DNA of 64,000 bases. It comes from Chaetoderma sp. LZ-2023a (taxonomy: Eukaryota; Mollusca; Caudofoveata; Chaetodermatida; Chaetodermatidae). The number at the start of each line of letters is the position of its first letter. Position 1 is the first letter of the stretch. The DNA lies in contig CM067360.1 in the NCBI GenBank assembly GCA_034401795.1, positions 49,810,573 through 49,874,572 of the forward strand. The letters are read 5' to 3'. The position numbers and the translations under genes were made by a program. Of this stretch, positions 34,370 through 45,945 are shown piece after piece. The notes beneath the pieces were generated by a model. It was not told the origin of the DNA, made no database searches, and was given only the letters and a program-made list of their open reading frames with translations.

Positions 34370-34929
34370 GATTGTTGGTCCAATTCATCGATTTGATCGA
34401 TGATTGATTGGTTTGCATGTTCAACCAACTGATCGATCATGATTTCAGAAATCGATTTTGGTTGTTGATAAATTTACTTTATTAATATATTTTAACTGGT
34501 CAAGCTAGAAAACGATTACTTTTTGGAAAAGAATTTAAATTTAATTGTTACAACTATATACTATTACTCCTTAGTCGAAGACATTAATTCTTTCAGCACT
34601 GAAATAGTATGTTAGTTTCAAAGCAACCATGCCAATAACATGTTGAATAGTTTGAAACTGATTTGACTGGAAGCTGTTGCTGCCTAAGGCAGCAACAGCT
34701 TCCAGTCAAATTAGTTTCAAAATATTTAACAGATTATTTCTTAAATTATTAAGAATCTGTCATACCTGCGACTTGGTTTGAAAGGGGTAATTATCCTTGA
34801 ACATGCTATAATTACTGCATTCAAAATGGGTAAAAAATGAGAACCTGTTATGATCAATCATTAATTGATCATCGATTAGTATATAAAACCAATCATCGAT
34901 CACAAAAATAGTACCAATTCCCAACACTA
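34370..34929. mobile_element. hAT-like MITE (560 bp) with nested palindrome
   Basis: A perfect 8-bp duplication TTAATATC flanks it (34362-34369, 34930-34937). The right terminus, read inward, is TAGTGTTGGGAATTGGTACT; the left terminus GATTGTTGGTCCAATTCATC is related with a 2-base gap. Subterminal GATCGATGATTG motifs occur at both ends. A family D palindrome is nested at 34641-34731. Confidence 0.8.
34641..34731. mobile_element. Family D palindrome inside the hAT-like MITE
   Basis: TTTGACTGGAAGCTGTTGCT / AGCAACAGCTTCCAGTCAAA is a perfect inverted pair around GCCTAAGGC. Arms reach TGTTGAATAGTTTG and CAAAATATTTAACA. Confidence 0.85.
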
Positions 34930-35319
34930 TTAATATCAGAGGTGTAAGGGTCAACTTCTGACAATCTTTCTGCTAAATTATATACGGTCAACGACACGTA
35001 CATGCATCAGAAATTTACTTCATTTCCACCATAAAGCAAAAAATGTATCTGAAATTTTAAATTCCATTGTTGGTAAAATAATCAAGTTGGCTATGTTCTG
35101 ATAATTTGTGGCTCCAATTTCTGCACATTTAAGCCGATTTGACACAATTTAACTTCAGGTACCACGATTCTAATTTAGTGTTTCCTGCCTCGATATTTTA
35201 AGTTTACGGAATTTTCTTGCAAAAATTGCACAACTTTGACAACCGATCACTTTATTGTAGTGGAAAACAATGGTTGCCCTGAAAGTATAAACATTATTTT
35301 GCAATTTATGTTTGAATAT

Positions 35320-35560
35320 TTAATCATGCCTGTCCGTCTGTCCATCCGTCGCTCCATCCATTTGTCCATCCCTCTGTCTGCCTGCCATCCTGCCTGCCTC
35401 TCTGTCCGGTGATGTCTAAAAAACTACTAATCCGATTTGGCTTAAATGTTAGCAAAACAAAGGAACTTACTGCGTAAGAGGATTTGCAGACTTTTGCCAT
35501 GTCTGGATATAAAAATGGATCTTGATCAAATAAAATTGTAGAATATATATACGTATATTG
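35320..35560 (+). repeat. Pyrimidine simple repeat plus repeat E, copy 3
   Basis: GTCCGTCTGTCCATCCGTCG-type run (35330-35410), then AATCCGATTTGGCTTAAATG and further repeat E similarity. Confidence 0.55.
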
Positions 35561-35627
35561 AATTGTAAATTCACCAAAAACATACAATTCAGAGTGTAAC
35601 TGACAGACATTTGGCCCTTCCGTCAAC

Positions 35628-35675
35628 TGCTCCCAGTCAAATTAGTTTGAAAATCTTCAACAGAATGTTTATTAT
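35628..35675. repeat. Family B MITE fragment
   Basis: CTCCCAGTCAAATTAGTTTG ... TTCAACAGAATGTTTATTA only. Confidence 0.65.
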
Positions 35676-35689
35676 CCCCTCGAAAACGG

Positions 35690-36470
35690 ATGTAACGTTC
35701 GTGTTCCATTAATTTTCCTCCGTATTTGCCAGAGCTATCCCCCTTGAAAATTTTTAACAATTCTTTGATATTCAATAACTTAGACCAAACAGATCTGAAC
35801 CAAATTTTGAATATAACTTAGTAATATAAAGCGGGAGGTCAAGTTCGCATTCTGTTAGTTTTCGTTCGAACCGAATTCGGAAAATGGCTTAATTCTACTG
35901 AGGCGGAGGTCAAATTTGTGTTTTGTTATGTTCCGTCAGTATATGAAGGAATTATCTTCCCTTGAAAGTAAACATTAATTTGACAGTTTCCAGAAAGTAA
36001 CCTGTTAAACTAAGCCGATTTTATTCGAATTCAGAATATAGCTTAATACTACTGAGGCAGAGGTCAACGTTATGTTTTGTTGTTTTTCGTCACTATTTGG
36101 CAGAGTTACCTTTAAAGTATACAAACTTCATTAATTTAACCATTTCTGGGCAATAACTCATGCTAGACTAAATGGATTTGAACCAAATTCAGAATTTAAA
36201 ATTAATACTACTTAAGAGGGAGATTTCATTCGTGTTTCGTTAATTTCCGTCAATATTTGCCAGAGTTGTCACCCATGACAGTATAAACTTTGTTAATTTG
36301 GTTGTTTTCAGGCAATAGCTCATTCTAGACTACCGGTAAATGGATTTGAACCAAATTCAGAATTTATGTTAATAGTATTAAGACAGATGTCAACTTCCTG
36401 TTTTATTAATTTCTGTAAATATTTGCCAGAGTTACCACCCTTGAAAAATATGAACTTAGTTGATATCATT
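35690..36470 (+). repeat. Tandem array of about 150-165 bp monomers
   Basis: Recurring landmarks TTTGCCAGAGTTACC (about 36096, 36256, 36421; also 35725), GATTTGAACCAAATTCAGAA and GAGGTCAA...TTTTGTT. About five diverged units. No coding potential. Confidence 0.7.
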
Positions 36471-37207
36471 TCCTTACAACAAACACTGTAATGTAAGCGC
36501 CTATATCAGTTATGTGGAGCAGGCAAGTGAATTGACCAAATTTCTTATATTTGACTTCAACAAAAGCGGGAATCAAGGGGATTTGTATTGCTTGCAATGC
36601 GTTGTTAAATTGTAAATTCACCAAAGACATATAATTCAGACGGCTACTGTTCAACGTCCCTGCCCTCATTTTGTGTCGGATCTAGATGGCATTTCATAGT
36701 CATCTAATAAGTGATGTATTTTGATTACAACATCAGGGAGTTGAGTGACTGATGGGCCTACATTAGGTGCTGAAATACTGCTGTTATATGAACAATATTG
36801 TGATTATGAATACTAGCTTCGGAGATCCCTTATGCAAGCTCCTGATGTTAGGTACATCTCTATTTTAGTTTGCCTAATTAATGTGAGCTTATATTACCTT
36901 CATGTTTCAACAGGACTGATTACCTAACATTAGCTCCTCATTAAGGCATTAATTATCTACCTGTGAACAGGTCGGTGTTTCTGTATGTTAATTACGCATA
37001 ATTATATGCGCGGTTTTAGTCCGGTAACGGTGAAGCTGGACAGCAATTATTCTCATTACGGGAATATTGGACGTGTTATTGAGTTTGCTGTTGTCTTTTA
37101 GCCGGCTGTCTTCAGGGATCAGGTGCAAATCAAGAGAGGGCATGATATGAATTTTGTGTATTGACTTGTCACATGTTGTGTTTACATTAATTTGGAAAAG
37201 TGGCAAG

Positions 37208-37400
37208 TTAACTAGTCTTTTAATGGTCAATAATGGTTTTAAAAAAGCTTATCCCTTGCTCATTGAATGTCCATTTGCATACCAAGTCAAAGATTTTTTT
37301 TTTTAATTAACAACTCGTATAACTAGCTCGATTATCAAGCCAAGCCATTTCAGTTGTAAATTTTCAAAACTATCTGCTTGATCCGTAAATGGACATTACA
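37208..37400. repeat. Family A MITE, right arm lost
   Basis: TTAACTAGTCTTTTAATGGTC start, core GCTCGATTATCAAGCC. Confidence 0.65.
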
Positions 37401-37424
37401 AAATATCACTAGAGAAGCCATCTT

Positions 37425-38405
37425 TAGATCCTCCGGAACTGATCTCTAAAGTTTGGTCATGTTCTTACAGTTCTCGGTCATGTGGACCTTTGTTTTTTGT
37501 ACTACTCATTCAGGACGCCTACCCTTAAATATTAAAATCTCTACTCCCTTAATGATAAATGTACCCTGATAAATCTTGAGGGGAATATTCTAGAGGTAAT
37601 TATCGACATTACGAAGTCCAATTCACGATTCGTCGCCCTGGTTGGTTTTATAAGGGCACCCACCAAACCCAGCCTTAAATCTTTTAATTGTTATTGCTTT
37701 ATTAACGAGTGGATCTCGATAAAACTGGAGATCCCCTGCTGGTATTTAGTAGAGTGCCCTGCCCTTAATGTTTTTAAATCATAATCCTCCATTACTGATG
37801 AACTGATCTCAATAAAACTTGAGAGGGATATTATATTGGTAACTCTTACTCTTTAAAACATCATTTCTGAAACACATTTTCAATTCACTGAGCTGGTTTT
37901 TAGTATGGCGCCCCACCCTTAAATTTTTAAATCGTTACTCCTCTATTATTAATGAACAGATCTCGATATAACTTGAGCTTGATATTCTATGGATAACTCT
38001 TTACATCATTATGGAGCCAGAGTATCGATTCACTGCTCTGGTGGGTTTTATAGTAAGGCGCCACACCCTTAAATTCTAAAATCGATACTCTGCTATAGAT
38101 GAACTGATTGACGAAACTTGAGGAGGATAATATGTGTGTAACTCTTGACATCAATACCGAGACACAGCTTTGATTCATTGCCCTGCTCGGTTTTTGTAGG
38201 CAACCCTGCCCTTAAATTTTTAAATCGCGATACCTCCATTACTGATGTACGGATCTCGATAAAACTTGAGAATGGTATTCAATGGGTGACTTTACATCCA
38301 TATGGAGCCCAAATTTAGATTCAGTACCCTATTGGATTTTATCAGGGTGAGCCAGCCGTATATTTTAAAATCACAACTCCGTTATTGATGAACTGATCTT
38401 GATAA
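37425..38405 (+). repeat. Tandem array of about 150 bp monomers
   Basis: About seven units marked by GATGAACTGATCTCGATAAA, CTTGAGNNGGATATTCTATG, GGAGCC, CCCTGGTGGGTTTTATAG and CACCCTTAAATTTTTAAATC. The last unit is cut by a family C MITE. Confidence 0.75.
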
Positions 38406-38588
38406 ACCCTTACCACTCTGATGTCAATATTCTAACTTTTACTGGGTCAGTAGCAAAGAAACTGGTGTACATTTTTCAACAATTTTGGTGAACGATGTTG
38501 CTGTCCAAACGTGTTGAAAAATTAACACCAGTTCATCTATTAATTTAATTTAAAAATTAAAAATTTTGACATCAGAGTGGTAAGGGTT
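38406..38588. mobile_element. Family C MITE, full
   Basis: CCCTTACCACTCTGATGTCA and its exact inverse TGACATCAGAGTGGTAAGGG are the ends, flanked by TAAA on the left and TTAA on the right. Inner arms are worn. It defines the family's termini. Confidence 0.85.
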
Positions 38589-38888
38589 AAAAAGTGCATC
38601 CACTCTTATATTTTAAAGTCTATAGAAGTTGTGGACTGTTCCCGATCTTAGCTCGTGCAAGCTTTTTCTTGTATTGTCTAGCTTGACCATTAAAGAGCTA
38701 CGGCATATTTGACCTCTATAATCTGCAAATGCATGATTGAATGAGGAATTAAGTTGTACCCTTTCTCACCAAGATATTTTGTGATCAATCTTGTTTTTCT
38801 AAATGACTAAGTATACGTGTCACGTACACAAACCTTGTTCTTTTACTGCTAATGAAAGGGTTCACTCCCCTTAAGACTGCAATGGATG

Positions 38889-39225
38889 AATCCAATCTGT
38901 CAGTCAAGTATATAATATGTTAATCAATTATGTTGCGTGTAGACTGACATCACAATCGCTGTTATAAAGCGGGAATAGTCTGTCAGTTTTCACCATTTAA
39001 TAAACATTCGGTTGAATATTTTGAATCTAATTTGCCTGGTGCTGTTGCTACCACAGTCAAATTAGTTTCAAATATTCAACAGGTTTGACTATAGTTACCA
39101 TGAAATTGGGATTCTGGGAATTCAGAATTCAAAGTATATAAATCAATCCCAAGACATGCAACATATTGGCGGAGTTGAGCTAAAGATGGGCGAGGCATAG
39201 CAAAAAGTTGATTCATCCATTATCT
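38889..39225. mobile_element. Family B MITE, opposite orientation
   Basis: AATGGATGAATCCAATCTGT start, AAAAAGTTGATTCATCCATT end, AATAAA near 39000, shortened core GGTGCTGTTGCTACC. Confidence 0.75.
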
Positions 39226-39821
39226 TGAGTGCGCAATAACTTGAAGGCATGACGTCATATAAACTGGCTATTTTTAATTTGCGGTTATTGCCCTGGCTGT
39301 TATAATTAAATGTGTGGGTTGGTGTGTGTCTTGAAAGAATAGTATGGTAATTATACTGTCTTGGCACTGATCGTAGGGTGACATGTTTCTGCTGAACTCG
39401 ATCTGTTAGCATCATCAGTCTAATGAAGACCAAAATAATTATACATCTATATCTGTTATGCTGCTGAATTATACATCTATTATTAATTAGTGTTGATTAA
39501 CTACATGGTTCTCATGGCTCGTACTAAAAAAACTATTGCTGAAAGCACTTGAGCTCAACGACACCAGTGTCAGTTTTAAGCAGCACAGTTTGTATAATGG
39601 AGTTTCTGTTGTTTTGCTATATGACTTAATTTCAATACAATCTGAACTAAGTCTTATAATGTGCTCCCATATTAATCCCACCCATTATGACTAATGCAGA
39701 TTGTGGGTGGGGGATTTTGTGGCTGGATAGGTATTCAGGAAATGTGATTACCATTGGAATGATTGGTATTATTAGCCATATTCACTCACACACCCACGTG
39801 TTGTTTTGTTCATCTACTGAA

Positions 39822-40292
39822 TTAACCATGTAACCCTCAAATTTGTTCGAGAAAATTATAATTTTCTCATAAAAAATGTCCATTTGCAGACCAAGAGAAC
39901 ATTAGTTTTTAAAATTTACCACTGTAATGACTGGCTCAGTTACTGAGCCAGTCATTCCAGTGGTGAATTTAAAAAAATAGTCTTAGTCTGCAAATGGACA
40001 TATCGCAAGACGATTGCAGCAGCCTAATTTGGCTGATATGCATGTTAAAGGATTAACACTGTAATTGCCAATTCGGCTCAAACCCGACATTGAAATGGTC
40101 TTGAAGAATGTCTATTTGCAGGACAAGAGATTGTTTTTGAAATGTTGCCACTGTAATGACTGGCTCGATAGCAGAGCCTGCAAGCATTCCATTGGTAAAT
40201 TTTCCAAAATTGTCTTCTTAGCCTGCAAATGGACATTTAATTCACAAAACTAAATTTTTATTTGTTACCAATCTTGACCATTAACGGGCTAA
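39822..40292. mobile_element. Two family A MITEs sharing a TTAA
   Basis: 39822-40056 (core GGCTCAGTTACTGAGCC, perfect) and 40053-40292 (core worn). Opposite polarity of arms: the two copies are head to head. Confidence 0.85.
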
Positions 40293-40354
40293 CAATTTCA
40301 ACTAACAGACCAGAGCCAACACCTTCGTCACAACGTAAGACCAGGGACAGCCCT

Positions 40355-40690
40355 ACACATTCGCCAATTCGCTTTTGAGAATAATTTTCATGATTGGCTA
40401 ATAAAATGTCAAAATAGGCTAATTCACTGGCTAATGATTTTACATGTATGTTGGTAGATCAGTTCCTCTTAAACCATGATGACATATCTAATTCTATCCA
40501 ATATTTTGTTTCTCACATGACGTGATGGTCATCTCTTACTTGGTTATTAGCCTGAAGATCTAGCATAAAGGATTAGATTGATAGGTTATTCGTCTGACTA
40601 AGAAAGTCCAGATTTGGCTAATGAAATCCCCAAAAAGGCTAATTCACTGGCTAATGATTTCAATTGAGTAGGTCGGTCCCTGTAAGACTA
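40355..40690 (+). repeat. Direct repeat pair, about 220 bp apart
   Basis: GGCTAATTCACTGGCTAATG occurs at about 40425 and 40640, each after GGCTAATAAAATGTC or GGCTAATGAAATCCC. Neither copy codes. Confidence 0.55.
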
Positions 40691-40853
40691 ATTATCAGGA
40701 ATCCAGCATGGAAAGGGGAGGTGCACAGTGTGCAATCTTTGGATTGACATTTATAAAACAATAAACCTTTTGTTATTAATAATATAACCTGAAAATATTG
40801 TTTGTATCGTAAACTTGCTCAGACATGGTTGTCTGCTCCTCTCTTGTGCCCTG

Positions 40854-40946
40854 TTAATCCCTCACAGATAGTTAATCCCTCGCAGACAGTTAATCCCTGG
40901 CAGATAGTTAATCGCTCACAAATAGTTAATCCCTCACAGATAGTGT
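40854..40946 (+). repeat. 18-bp minisatellite
   Basis: Five units of CAGATAGTTAATCCCTCA. The minus strand is open in phase with it, an automatic result of an 18-bp period. Confidence 0.8.
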
Positions 40947-41054
40947 AACACAGTTTGCAAAATGCTGAGGCTGTGTGGCTCGCGGTCAGTGTCGGTTGAA
41001 ATCCAGAGGAGAGCACTCTGTATCAAGATAAAATAAACAGAGGATCTGGAACGA

Positions 41055-41172
41055 GGTCCCATGTTATATCACTATTATCAACTGAGTTAAAAATTATCAC
41101 ATTGCACAAGCTTTAGCGAGTGCAATGTGATACCCTTTGACACGGTTGATAACAGTGATATGAAATGGGACC
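41055..41172. repeat. Inverted repeat, about 52-bp arms
   Basis: GGTCCCATGTTATATCACTA and, inverted, GATATGAAATGGGACC are the outer ends. The inner ends TATCACATTGCAC and GTGCAATGTGATA are perfect around a loop of about 13 nt. Confidence 0.85.
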
Positions 41173-41429
41173 GAGTTTGAGATTCTGTCTATCATATAAA
41201 CAGATATGACAAATTTTCCAATAACGTCTATCCCTGAAACCATTTTGCGATGTTTGTTTTCGTTGCTGTGACGCATCACTTGCTAACAGTTATTACCGAA
41301 TATGGCACAAAAATAATAACAGACAAAATGGTGTTATTTCGGACTTGAAATTACTTTTAATCCAGTTTTTAAAATTTCTACGTCTATCATGTAAATTTCC
41401 AAATATTTTATAAGTAGGTAGTATAATAA

Positions 41430-41665
41430 GATTTTCATTGGCTAGATACAAAGTAGTAATTCCACATGCCTATGGCACTGCAAATGTTTCCGAGCAACGA
41501 CGACGAAAATCTAAACAAGATGGGATAAGCTATGTTGTTGATTTAAATTTATATCAACAACATAGCGTATCCCATCTTGTTTAGATTTTCGTCGTCATCA
41601 CTAGGAAACATTTGCAGTGCCATAGGCATGTGGAATTACTACTCGGTATCTAACCAATGAAAATC
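41430..41665. repeat. Long near-perfect inverted repeat, about 112-bp arms
   Basis: GATTTTCATTGGCTAGATAC at the left is mirrored by CCAATGAAAATC at the right, through AACAAGATGGGATA and TATCCCATCTTGTT, to a loop of a few AT bases near 41547. I count about eight mismatches. Not a member of families A-D. Confidence 0.9.
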
Positions 41666-41739
41666 TTTCATTGAAAATTACACGTGAGTTCATATCGTGA
41701 AATATGGAACAGGCTGAAAGCTTTGTTTATATGATAAAA

Positions 41740-42880
41740 GCCCATACTGTATGTTTGAAGTTTTTATTTCTGTCCGTCCATCTACGTTATGAAGGTGTTC
41801 GGCTGTGTGGCCAGCTCAAAGCAGAAACGCTTTCAACACACCAAAGTTATATGGAATCCTTCGAGCAACACGCACTCAGCACAGCCACAGACCCCACAAA
41901 TTTCTGGTACCGGTATGTGGATGACACGTTCACATGCCTCCACCACTAAAACATTCAACCTTTCACTCATCACCTCAACAGTATCAACCAATGCATCCAA
42001 TTCACCAGCGATGTCGAAGAAGATGGCCAGATTGCCTTCCTAGACGTCTTGGTACATGTCACTGATTCTGGAGCTACAAAACATACTGTGTACAGAAAAC
42101 CCACACACAGATCAATATCAAAATTTTCACTTTAACCATCATTTGGAAGACAAAAAGTCAAGTCATCAGCACTCTATTTCACCCCATGCAGACTCCATCA
42201 TCACAGAAACATCAGAAAAAAAGAACTTCATCGCATCCAATAATCCCTCCTAGCCAACGGTTACACTTTTTGGAAGAGAAAAACACCTCCCGGCACCTCG
42301 TAATAAACAATCAGATGTCGGAAAACTTCCACTAGTCGGACTTCCGTACATCCAAGGCCAATCCGAACATCTTGGCAGACTCTTCAAGCAATACCACATC
42401 AAAACTTACCACAAGCCCGTCACAATTAACTGACCACAGATGAATGCTCTGGAGTCATCTACAAGATCGAATGTGACCAATGTTAGGGGACAAATATAAG
42501 CGAAACAAACAGGCCTCTCGGCACTATAGTTAAAGAACATCTCAAAATCAACTCCAACTCAGCTGTGGCAGAACACAGAATTTACTGGTCATGTTATCCC
42601 CGCCAGCAGTGCCTCGGTCATCAACATCGAGACCATCTAATTTAAATTGAAGGTTAAAGAGACCATAGAAATCTACAAACATCAACCAACCATGAACCGA
42701 GATGAGTGCTACCGTATACCAGCAGTCTACCAGTCCATGCTGACTCCACAAGAACTGACCAGAGTGACGTTGCCAGCGACCATCAGTTAGTGCTGAAGAA
42801 GTGACCGAGATGGTCACGAAAGCTACACTCAAACAATTTCTACATCCCGGAGAGGTAACTAATATTTCTTTATTACACAA
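41740..42880 (+). pseudogene. Penelope-like retroelement remnant (RT plus GIY-YIG)
   Basis: Broken frames show FWYRYVDDTF (RT active site of the Penelope type), [30 protein letters not shown], then GVIYKIECDQC and NISETNRPLG.IVKEH, which match the GIY-YIG endonuclease (expected YIGETGR). It ends with PTMNRDECYRIPAVYQ. Numerous stops. The RT N-terminal part upstream of about 41740 is absent. Such elements move by target-primed reverse transcription. Confidence 0.8.
42793..42821 (+). ncRNA. Hammerhead ribozyme-like core at the Penelope 3' end
   Basis: CTGAAGA (fits CUGANGA), then stem GTGACC / GGTCAC with loop GAGAT, then GAAA. These are the two conserved strands and stem II of a hammerhead. 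Hammerheads are known in Penelope-like elements. I could not identify the cleavage strand (stem III and NUH), so self-cleavage is unproven. Confidence 0.45.
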
Positions 42881-42933
42881 AAAGCTGATCTGTGAAAATT
42901 CTTTATAATTAAAAAAAATATGCCCATAAATGT

Positions 42934-43180
42934 TTAACCCTATAATGGTCAGATTTGGAGAAAAAAAAAATCCAAATAGTTGCTTATTGAATGTCCATTT
43001 GCAGGCCAAGAGAGAACTATTTTTTCAAATTTACCACTGGAATAATTGGCTCGGTTATCGAGCCAGGCATTCTAGAGGTAAATTTTCAAAAATAGTATTG
43101 TCTTGCCTTACAAATCCATGGACATTCCACACGACCACTGCAGAGGCCAGTTTTGGCCGGCTTGACCATTAAATTGTTAC
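42934..43180. mobile_element. Family A MITE, full
   Basis: TTAACCCTATAATGGTC start, CCATTAAATTGTTA end, core GCTCGGTTATCGAGCC. Confidence 0.85.
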
Positions 43181-43767
43181 AGTAATTTGTCTGAGCGCAA
43201 CTATGCTCCTGTCAAATAGTTTTCATTTAATATATGTATTCAACAGCTTTCATATAAAGCTGACCTTGATGATCTATGTGGGTTATTTACTCTTGAATTG
43301 GTCAACCTCTGCTTATTAGACATAATCGTTTATCATATATGTTGCTTAACAAAGTTGCCAATAACCATCAATAGCAATATTATAAATTGCCTATGTATGT
43401 ATTTATAGATGAAACAATCATTCAGTACCCGCAAGACAAATGTGTTTGTTACTAGAAGGTCAGAATCACTGAGAACATGGATGCGCGCGCGAGCATGCAT
43501 ACCTGCTGAGTGAGTCATGACCATGTCCTAGTGGGTATGATCCCCACTTCACATACAGATCAAATAATCAGCGTTGCCTTGATCGATAATAGATCATCGT
43601 CGCTCAAAATGTAGCTCAGCCTGTACACGCATTCCCTAATCAATAATGTATACCTATTGGTAGTGGGTTTAGTTATACATTTTAAAAAAGCGCAGGTTTT
43701 TGGTAGCGGGTGTTTAAGGATACAGTTCAGCATAAACCACTTCTTGAAGCAGTCATTTTGCGTTCAA

Positions 43768-43919
43768 TTAACCTTTTCACACTCAAGCCGGCCAAAAACG
43801 TCTTCTTCACTGGTCCAGAGAGATGTCCATTCCCATTTACAGAGCAAGAGAAAACCTTTTGAAAATATTTATGAGAAAGCTTAAATTTTCTTTTACAAAG
43901 TTGAGGGGTAAAGGGTTAA
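43768..43919. repeat. Family A MITE with palindrome deleted
   Basis: Both outer arms and both TTAA ends remain (TTAACCTTTTCACACTC ... GGTAAAGGGTTAA), but the whole central hairpin between AAAACCTTTTG and TATTTATGAG is gone. Confidence 0.75.
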
Positions 43920-43930
43920 TTTAATGTCTA

Positions 43931-44151
43931 TTAACCCTTTAATGGCCAATCGAGCCAAAACCGGCCTCTGCAGTGGTGTTGAGGAATGCCCATTTATAGG
44001 CCAAGAGAAGACAATTTTTGAAAATTTACGACGAATGACTGGCTCGATAAACGAGCCAGTATTCCAGAAGTAAATTTTCAAAAATCGTTTTCACTTGGCC
44101 TGCAAATGTAGATTCAATATTTTTTTACCAAATTTAGCCATTAAACGGTTA
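43931..44151. mobile_element. Family A MITE, full
   Basis: TTAACCCTTTAATGG start, CCATTAAACGGTTA end, core GGCTCGATAAACGAGCC. Confidence 0.85.
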
Positions 44152-44454
44152 TAATCACACATGATGTATATGATATTTGTTAGTTAAATACTTGCTCTAA
44201 ATAATTAGAGCTTTCAATTGTGAAATACAGATATCTAAATGTATTGTATCTCTTGAAAGTACTTTGATTTACTGGCAGGCGTTGCTGCCAAACACACGTA
44301 GGCAACAACAATTTCTAGTTAAATTGCTACGAGAAATACCATCAAATTTAATACATTGGGTCCACACCGCTAACTAATTTGAGCTGAGCTGGCCCCCTTC
44401 GCCATTCACCAAAATATGGTTTATTTTTCATAAATGTTTTTTTAATTGTGACTC

Positions 44455-45250
44455 AACAAGGTTAAGTCTGTCTGTCTGTCTGTCAGCGTGTACAATTTTT
44501 TTTACATTTTCATACCCTGCCAAAAAATTTGGTATGGTATTATGTAATGGCGGCGTCTGTCTCGGCGGGCGGGCGTGTGGGCAGCAGAGTGGTTTCCGGA
44601 TGATAACTCTGTTACCGTTTGTCGGATCGCATTGAAACTTCATAGGGTGGTTGGATTAGGTCTTGGGAAGAAACCTATCGAAATCGACGATGATCCGCAA
44701 TCCAGGATGGACGCCAGCCACAGGCGGCCATCTTGAAAATTTCTTTCTGGATGATAACTCTGTTACCGTTTGTCGGATCGCATTGAAACTTCTTAGGGTG
44801 GTTGGAGTAGGTCTTGGGAAGAAACCTATCGAAATCGACAATGATCCGAAATCTGGTGGCTGGTCGCCATCTTGAAACTTGATAGAGTGGTTTGACTAGG
44901 TCTGAGGAAGAAACTTATCGAAATCGACACTGATCCGAAATCCAAGATGGCCGCAAGCCATGGGCTACCATCTTGAAAGTTGGTTTCTGGATGATATCTC
45001 TGTTACCATTTATCGGATCACTTCCTAGGGTCGTTGGAATATGTCTGGTGAAGAAACCTATCAAAATTTACTATAATCCGAAATCCAATATAGCCGCCAG
45101 TCAGTGGCAGCCATCTTGAAAATTGGTTTCTGGACGATACCTGCTTGACCGTTTAGCGGATCGCTTTGACACTTCATAAGGATTACTGGTCTGATGGGTT
45201 TGAGGGAGAAATAAATATTTTCTAATAGCTGTCATTCATGAGTTTGTCAT
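44455..45250 (+). repeat. CTGT simple repeat and array of about 140-157 bp monomers
   Basis: GTCTGTCTGTCTGTCTGTC at 44466. Units begin TTTCYGGATGATAACTCTGT at about 44594, 44744, 44985 and 45126, with CGGATCGCATTGAAACTTC, GGTCTTGGGAAGAAACC and GCCATCTTGAAA as further landmarks. Openness on both strands is repeat-driven. Confidence 0.8.
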
Positions 45251-45279
45251 CATGGCGGGGTATTATGTGCCGTTTGTGG

Positions 45280-45873
45280 AGCTCTTGTTGATAAAAAATG
45301 CCTAAGCCGTAATAAGTAGTGTCGCACTCAGTGAACTATATTTCAACGTTTCTATTAATGTTTGTTGAGCAATCATTGTACTCATACAAGCTCTGTGCAG
45401 CAGTATGCTCATGTAAAACCACTCAGGCAGGTTCCTCCGGTTAAATGGTCGAACTTTTCTTGGATGCAGCAAAAGGTCTGCTGTACAGGATCTTATTTTG
45501 CTTGAGTACCTTCTAAACCTTACTTAGCGTTTGTAGTAGAATGGGATCACTTACAAGCAAATGTGTGTAATGGCCTATCATTTGTAAGTCAAATCATTTT
45601 CAAAATAAGTAGCGTATCCAGAACTTAAACCCCAGGAAAGATATAGTTTGCAGAAACTAAGTAGACAGACAGTTAAAGGGCTAAAATATGTGTTTGCTCT
45701 AGAATAGGGGTTGTTATTTATATCATTATTTATTGATTAATGAGAGCTTTAATTATCTCTAGAATCTGGTATGGAATATGGAATGGTGTGTATGAATGCA
45801 GCATAGATATTATTCATTAAAACTTATATTATGAATTCAACAATCTTTAACTACGTTTAAAACAATATAATTT

Positions 45874-45876
<3 letters not shown>
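45280..45876. other. Non-coding, nothing recognised
   Basis: No gene or family member detected. Confidence 0.3.

Positions 45877-45942
<66 letters not shown>
45877..45942. repeat. (AT)33 microsatellite
   Basis: 66 bases of uninterrupted AT. Confidence 0.97.

Positions 45943-45945
<3 letters not shown>

Noticed and set aside
42548-43009. 153-codon minus ORF over the Penelope 3' end
   Set aside because: It runs antisense to recognisable Penelope C-terminal sequence and into a family A MITE. The shared SPGCRN motif with 63366-63563 is antisense of the common 3' end.
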